From contig MPNE01000023.1 of NCBI GenBank assembly GCA_002238865.1, forward strand, positions 1 through 63,408: DNA of 63,408 nt, written 5' to 3'. Numbering within the stretch: the stretch's first letter is position 1; every line of letters begins with the position of its first letter. Below the pieces are notes generated by a model. It made no database searches. It was not told the origin of the DNA and was given only the letters and a program-made list of their open reading frames with translations. Below are positions 59,516 through 63,408 of the stretch, piece after piece. This DNA is from Gemmatimonadetes bacterium bin94. GTDB lineage: Bacteria; Gemmatimonadota; Gemmatimonadetes; Longimicrobiales; Gaopeijiaceae. Both the position numbers and the translations under genes were made by a program.

Positions 59516-60161
59516 CGGGCTCCGGGTCCGGCGCTTCGGCCCCGCACCCCGCTTCGCGAGCGAGCCTTTCCAGGCCCGCATACCCGGTGTCCGTCGGCCT
59601 TTCCTGTCCGAAGGAGAAGTCCTGGAAGGAGTCGAGGAAGCTTGTGCCGGCCTGCCCGGCGGTGACGCTGCCATCGCCGCCGCCGCCAATCTCCAGCGCG
59701 TAGTCACCGGGGGTCTTTGAGCCGTGGAAGACGAGAGCTCCCTGCTCTTCGAGGGTCAGCAGGAAACCCTGGTAGAGCGCGGTCGCGGCTGGCCGCAACT
59801 CCCCGGAGCCTGCCCGCCGGCTCGCGATCTTCAACCAGTCGCCGGCCGTCGCGGCCGTCGTGTCCAGGTCTTCCGACGCGTCGTCCGGTTCCCGGACCAG
59901 CAATCCCCGGCCGTGTCTGGACACGATCCGGGCAGCCAACACCACCACCGCCACGGGAACCAGGATCAAGAGGACCTGCTGCAGCCAGGTCGCGTCCTCC
60001 CCCATGAACCCGCGCATCCAGTTCCAAAGGTCTTCGATCTTTTGTAGCAGCCACCGGCCGAAACTCCACCGCGACGGTGCGTCGAAGGTGCTGAACTCCG
60101 GTCCGGCCAGGATCTCGCGCAGCACGCGGGAGACCTCATCCGCCCGGGGGAGCTGCGTCAC
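59508..60161 (-). CDS. DUF4129 domain protein
   Basis: 217 residues with one transmembrane helix (LQQVLLILVPVAVVVLAARIV, residues ~60-81) and a C-terminal DUF4129 domain containing GELRPAATALYQGFLLTLEEQG and the KTPGDYAL end. Such domains resemble the C-terminal part of transglutaminase-like membrane proteins. Overlaps the upstream membrane protein gene by 4 nt. Confidence 0.85.
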   Translation of the reverse strand: MTQLPRADEVSRVLREILAGPEFSTFDAPSRWSFGRWLLQKIEDLWNWMRGFMGEDATWLQQVLLILVPVAVVVLAARIVSRHGRGLLVREPDDASEDLDTTAATAGDWLKIASRRAGSGELRPAATALYQGFLLTLEEQGALVFHGSKTPGDYALEIGGGGDGSVTAGQAGTSFLDSFQDFSFGQERPTDTGYAGLERLAREAGCGAEAPDPEPDE

Positions 60162-61069
60162 CGCGTGCCGGGACCCATGGTGTCCGCCGCGGTCTGCAGG
60201 TCATAGGCTTCCTTCCGAACCCGGCGGTCGTGGAAGAGGATCATGATGCTTCCGACCATGAAGGGCGTCGTCAGGGGCGCGATCACGAGATTCGCCGTAT
60301 TGAGCAGCCACTGTCTTTCGGAATCGATCGTACCCAGTTGGTCCGGCGACGTGAAGAGGTTGTCCAGGCCGAAGAGGGCCGTGATGGCGAAAGAAGGCGC
60401 CATGTTGATGATCATCGCGACGATCATGATGCCCATGACACGCAGCCAGCCCCCGTTGCACAGACTGAACGAGCGCTGGAGCGCGGCCATGGCGCGGCGC
60501 CCTTCAACGATCGCCGCGGGGAGGATCCCGAAAGTGGCGGCGAGCCACGCCAGCCCCACGGCCATGATCGGCACAAAGAGGATGACGAACCCGAGGAGAC
60601 CCAGCAGCGTGTTGCCGCTACGCGTGAGCGGGAACGTCGCCAGAGCGCTCATCAAGAGGACCACGACACCCACAACGAAGAACGCCACCATCGCAACCAG
60701 CGTGGCCCCGGCTACGCTGGGCAGGTACCCCATCGAGTTCCGGTACGCGCTTCCCACCGACGTTTGCCGGTCCTCGATTCGGTCGGCCATCGCCACGGTC
60801 AGAGCCACCGCACCGACAAGCGCAAACGCGGCGGCGGCCAGGTTCACGGCCATCACGGCCGCCATCTCCGCAAAAAACGCCCCGAAATCGAGCGTGCCGG
60901 CCGCGCTGAAGTCGGACAGGTTCGGCTCGAAGAGCAGCCTGAACACATACCCCGGCAGGGCGGCGATCAGCACAATCAGGTAGTAAAGGCCGAAGTCGCG
61001 ACGGTAGAGTTGGACCGCCCCGTCGACGATCTCACCGAATCCGAGCGGGCGGAGCGGTATCGTTGACAT
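60158..61069 (-). CDS. Multi-spanning membrane protein, first gene of the MoxR operon
   Basis: 303 residues with about six membrane segments. The N-terminus LRPLGFGEIVDGAVQLYRRDF resembles the membrane domain seen beside glycerophosphodiester phosphodiesterases and in MoxR loci. Catalytic motifs are absent. No ribosome site precedes the ATG; TAGCTT lies 6 nt upstream, suggesting a leaderless transcript. Function unknown. Confidence 0.82.
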   Translation of the reverse strand: MSTIPLRPLGFGEIVDGAVQLYRRDFGLYYLIVLIAALPGYVFRLLFEPNLSDFSAAGTLDFGAFFAEMAAVMAVNLAAAAFALVGAVALTVAMADRIEDRQTSVGSAYRNSMGYLPSVAGATLVAMVAFFVVGVVVLLMSALATFPLTRSGNTLLGLLGFVILFVPIMAVGLAWLAATFGILPAAIVEGRRAMAALQRSFSLCNGGWLRVMGIMIVAMIINMAPSFAITALFGLDNLFTSPDQLGTIDSERQWLLNTANLVIAPLTTPFMVGSIMILFHDRRVRKEAYDLQTAADTMGPGTR

Positions 61070-61075
61070 GGCGGG

Positions 61076-61081
61076 AAGCTA
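61076..61081 (-). promoter_or_regulatory. -10 element of the MoxR operon (reverse strand)
   Basis: TAGCTT on the reverse strand, 6 nt before the ATG of the first operon gene. No Shine-Dalgarno sequence is present between it and the ATG. No good -35 is seen 16-18 nt upstream. It is identical to the -10 of rex and of nfo. Confidence 0.5.
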
Positions 61082-61163
61082 GCGAATCCTGATTGAACGG
61101 CGCCAGATTCCCCGGTGAGCGATGCAGGACTCGAGCGAACTCCGAACCGGCAGGAGGCGGGAC

Positions 61164-61925
61164 ATGAGCAGAATGGCGCGGTTGGCCGCATTGACGGTTG
61201 TCTTCGGCGCATGGGGAACAATGTCCGTCGCGGCGCAGGAACAGGCGCCCTGGCCGCCCGTGGCGACCTTCTCGATCGTGGGCTTCGACCCCGCGACGGG
61301 GGAGGTGGGCGTGGCTGTTCAGTCCCGGGTGTTCTCGGTTGGGAACGGGGTGATCTGGGGCGAAGCGGGGGTCGGTGTGGTCGCCACTCAGGCCATCGTG
61401 GACGTGAGCTACGGCCCGCAAGGCCTCCAGCTTCTGCGCGAGGGCTACTCCCCCGCCGATGCCGTGAAGGAGATCCTCGCGCGGGACCCCGACCCTGACC
61501 CGGAGCGCTGGACCAGGGAAGGGCGGCAGTTTTCGATCATGAACGCGCGGGGGGAGGTGGCGACGCACACGGGCGAGCGGGCAAGCGACTGGGCAGGCCA
61601 CCGCATCGGCGAATACTGCTCGGCCCAGGGCAACATTCTCGCGGGGCCCGGCGTCGTCGACGACATGGTGGACGCCTTCGAGACGACCGAGGGACATCTC
61701 TCACTGAGGTTGCAGGCGGCGCTGGAAGCCGGACAGGCGGCAGGCGGCGACACCCGGGGCATGCAGTCGGCTGCGATGCTGATCGTGCAGGAAGACGGGG
61801 GCGTCTGGCTCAACAACGATGTCGTGCTTCGGCTCCAGGTGGACGACGACCCCGAGCCCATCGCGGAACTGCGTCGACTGGTGGAGATCGCGGCGGCCCG
61901 GATTGAGCGGCGCCGAAGCCGCTGA
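61164..61925 (+). CDS. Secreted DUF1028 family protein
   Basis: 253 residues with an N-terminal signal peptide (residues ~1-25, cleavage after SVAA). The DUF1028 fold, related to Ntn hydrolases, is shown by ATFSIVGFDPATGEVGVAVQSR, GVVATQAIVDVSYGP and GNILAGPGVVDDM. The ATG at 61164 follows AGGAGG with 6-nt spacing, which rules out a longer in-frame start at 61122. Substrate unknown; some relatives accompany peptidase or amino-acid degradation genes. Confidence 0.88.
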   Translation: MSRMARLAALTVVFGAWGTMSVAAQEQAPWPPVATFSIVGFDPATGEVGVAVQSRVFSVGNGVIWGEAGVGVVATQAIVDVSYGPQGLQLLREGYSPADAVKEILARDPDPDPERWTREGRQFSIMNARGEVATHTGERASDWAGHRIGEYCSAQGNILAGPGVVDDMVDAFETTEGHLSLRLQAALEAGQAAGGDTRGMQSAAMLIVQEDGGVWLNNDVVLRLQVDDDPEPIAELRRLVEIAAARIERRRSR

Positions 61926-61996
61926 AGGCCTGAAGTCCACAGGGAAACCGCTGCATCGGGCTGGCTCTGCACGGCGGGTCGGTGCATCCCCGGTAG

Positions 61997-62917
61997 TCAG
62001 GTGCCCCTGAGGCCCCTCAGCACCGCCAGGTTCTCGCGGTCCGCGCTCACCCCGTCGTCCCCCTTGGGGGTTTCAAGCACCTTGGGCACCGCGCGGAACC
62101 GCTCCTCGTTCATGAGCCGCCGAAATGGCTCGATTCCCATTGTCCCACGGCCGATGTTCTCGTGGCGGTCCAGGTGGGAGCCGAACGGAGCCTTGGCATC
62201 GTTGAGGTGAAAGAGTTCGATCCGATGCGCCCCGAAGGTGTCGTCGGCGCGCATCCACACCCCTTCGACATCGCGGCGCAGATCGAACCCGCCCACCCAT
62301 GCATGGCAGGTGTCGAAGCAGATGCCGACCCGGGAGCGCAGCGGCTCGGGGACGAGGCGGATGATCCGGGCGAGTTCCTCGAAGGTGCCACCCACCGACG
62401 TCCCGGATCCGGAGGTCAGCTCCAGCAGGACCCGCGGCCCATCGGGTACGGTCTCCAGTGCCTCGGCAACCCCGGTCGCGTTGCGCTCGATCGCTTCGTC
62501 CCGATCTCCGTCCATTGCGTTTCCCGGATGGGTTACCACCGCGTCGAGGCCCAGCCGGGCCGCGCGGGCCAACTCCCGGCGGAACGAATCGGTCGAGCGG
62601 CGCCAGAGCGCGGGCTCGGGACTGGCAAGGTTGATGAGGTAGGAGTCGTGGGACACGGCGAAGCCCGCACCCGCGCGGGCTCTTTCGGTACGAAAGGCGC
62701 ACACCGCGTCGTCCCCCAGGGAAGGCTCGGCCCAGCGGCTCGGCTGTTTGGTGAAGATCTGGAAGACGGAAGCGCCGATCCGGGTGGCCCGGGCCGGTGC
62801 CTTGTCGACTCCGCCCGCCGCCGAGACGTGAGCGCCCAGCACCCCGGGACGCAGGATCCTGCTCTCGGCACGGCGCGAAGGTTCAGCACCTGGTGCGGGG
62901 TCAAGTACGTTGGGCAT
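61997..62917 (-). CDS. nfo: Deoxyribonuclease IV (endonuclease IV)
   Basis: AP endonuclease in base-excision repair. 306 residues forming a TIM barrel with zinc-binding residues in LGAHVSAAGG, FDTCHAWVGGFD and HLNDAKAPFGSHLDRHENIG, and VLLELTSGSG supplying a catalytic Glu. The ATG at 62917 lies 7 nt after TAGCTT and has no ribosome site; a TTG at 62926 would fall inside that element and is rejected. Confidence 0.93.
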   Translation of the reverse strand: MPNVLDPAPGAEPSRRAESRILRPGVLGAHVSAAGGVDKAPARATRIGASVFQIFTKQPSRWAEPSLGDDAVCAFRTERARAGAGFAVSHDSYLINLASPEPALWRRSTDSFRRELARAARLGLDAVVTHPGNAMDGDRDEAIERNATGVAEALETVPDGPRVLLELTSGSGTSVGGTFEELARIIRLVPEPLRSRVGICFDTCHAWVGGFDLRRDVEGVWMRADDTFGAHRIELFHLNDAKAPFGSHLDRHENIGRGTMGIEPFRRLMNEERFRAVPKVLETPKGDDGVSADRENLAVLRGLRGT

Positions 62918-62924
62918 GACTGCC

Positions 62925-62930
62925 AAGCTA
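62925..62930 (-). promoter_or_regulatory. -10 element of nfo (reverse strand)
   Basis: TAGCTT 7 nt upstream of the nfo ATG, the same distance as in rex. No strong -35 is visible. Suggests a leaderless mRNA. Confidence 0.5.
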
Positions 62931-63099
62931 ATGGCAGCCAGTGGGACAACCCCCCCGGCATTCGGGCGGCGGCGCGTTCCGCCATCGCCACGGCCGTCGC
63001 CTCCCTTGCCCGGATCACCGGTCGGTCAGACCTTTCCCGACCGTGATCTCACACAAACGCCGTGTTCGCGTGCCCGGCTATGCGACAAGGATTCTTCCG

Positions 63100-63408
63100 A
63101 TGTCTACCGGCTCGACTCCTCTCCCCTCGTCAGCGCCTGACGGAAGTCACCAACTCGCCCGGATTCCCCGCCGCTACGGACGGGCACGGCTCACTTCGCT
63201 GCTCGCTCTGGTGTTCGTCGTGGCCGGCTGCGCGGCCGGCGCGTCCCCCCCCCCCCTCCCCCCGCCCCCCCCCCCCCCGCCCCCCCCCCCCCCCCCCGCC
63301 CGGGACGCGCCTCTTCCGGGCGCGGAGGCGGCCCCGCTGGCCGAGGCGGCCCGACCGCCGGCCGAGCCCGCCCCGGCCGGCGACCCCGCCGCCGCGCCCT
63401 TCCTGGAC
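63100..63408 (+). CDS. Proline-rich lipoprotein, 3' truncated by window edge
   Basis: An open frame of 103 codons runs to the window end. A basic n-region (RIPRRYGRARL) leads to a hydrophobic core and the lipobox VAGC, with Cys44 as the likely lipidation site. After it comes a run of proline codons (the poly-C tract) and an Ala/Pro/Glu-rich linker, as in lipoproteins that span the periplasm. The n-region is long (about 30 residues), so a later start is possible. The frame depends on the poly-C length being right. AAGG lies about 10 nt before the ATG. Confidence 0.6.
   Translation, partial: MSTGSTPLPSSAPDGSHQLARIPRRYGRARLTSLLALVFVVAGCAAGASPPPLPPPPPPPPPPPPPARDAPLPGAEAAPLAEAARPPAEPAPAGDPAAAPFLD
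63245..63297 (+). repeat. Poly-C tract
   Basis: About 53 bases of C interrupted only by one T and two G. In frame it encodes prolines, consistent with a lipoprotein linker. It may also be an assembly or sequencing artefact. Confidence 0.9.

Overview
The window is a GC-rich, gene-dense bacterial chromosome segment with no insertion sequence, prophage, CRISPR array or rRNA. Gene content and order fit a member of the Gemmatimonadota or a neighbouring FCB-type lineage. The clues are a long RpoB/RpoC pair, a Minf_1886-type protein, an inositol-phosphate synthase beside a CDP-alcohol phosphotransferase, a MoxR/DUF58/DUF4350/DUF4129 cluster, and -10 elements of the form TAnnTT. This placement is inference; no 16S rRNA gene is present. 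Almost everything is core metabolism and information processing, so most findings concern lineage-specific variants and regulatory sites rather than a new mobile system.

Layout. 1-13.7 kb: the 3' part of tuf, then secE-nusG-rplK-rplA-rplJ-rplL-rpoB-rpoC and prfA-prmC, with hairpins in the gaps between rplJ/rplL, rplL/rpoB and rpoB/rpoC. 14.7-17.8 kb: a YlbF-like protein, a CDP-alcohol phosphotransferase, inositol-1-phosphate synthase and tmk. 17.8-26.2 kb: ctpA, a Rhizobium-type asparaginase, obgE, dprA, hemW, hrcA and dnaJ. 26.2-36 kb: one reverse-strand hypothetical gene, then yqeY, mutS2, dnaG, a C4 zinc-ribbon protein, recJ, rsmD, coaD and a phosphotransacetylase, many with start/stop overlaps.

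36-41 kb is the richest regulatory region. A symmetric four-copy TGTACA array and a promoter precede a STAS anti-sigma-antagonist gene. Next comes a fused RsbW-like kinase/GAF/RsbU-like phosphatase, then rsmA, then rex. The rex gene carries a perfect Rex operator lying across its own start codon. 41-47.5 kb: a DEDDh exonuclease, thiolase, bioY, a CPBP protease, 3-hydroxyacyl-CoA dehydrogenase, acyl-CoA dehydrogenase, glyA and a Minf_1886-family gene. 47.6-52.8 kb: a small zinc-ribbon protein, nnr, thiL, plsC, eno and ftsB.

52.9-63.4 kb: a slipin gene and a tRNA-Met gene diverge from promoters with overlapping -35 boxes. An RDD-SpoIIM fusion then faces a five-gene reverse-strand MoxR operon. 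A secreted DUF1028 protein, endonuclease IV and the start of a proline-rich lipoprotein containing a poly-C tract finish the window.

Three genes (rex, nfo and the first gene of the MoxR operon) share TAGCTT placed 6-7 nt before the start codon with no Shine-Dalgarno sequence. This suggests a class of leaderless promoters. All assignments come from reading the sequence and from knowledge of protein families; no database search was run.
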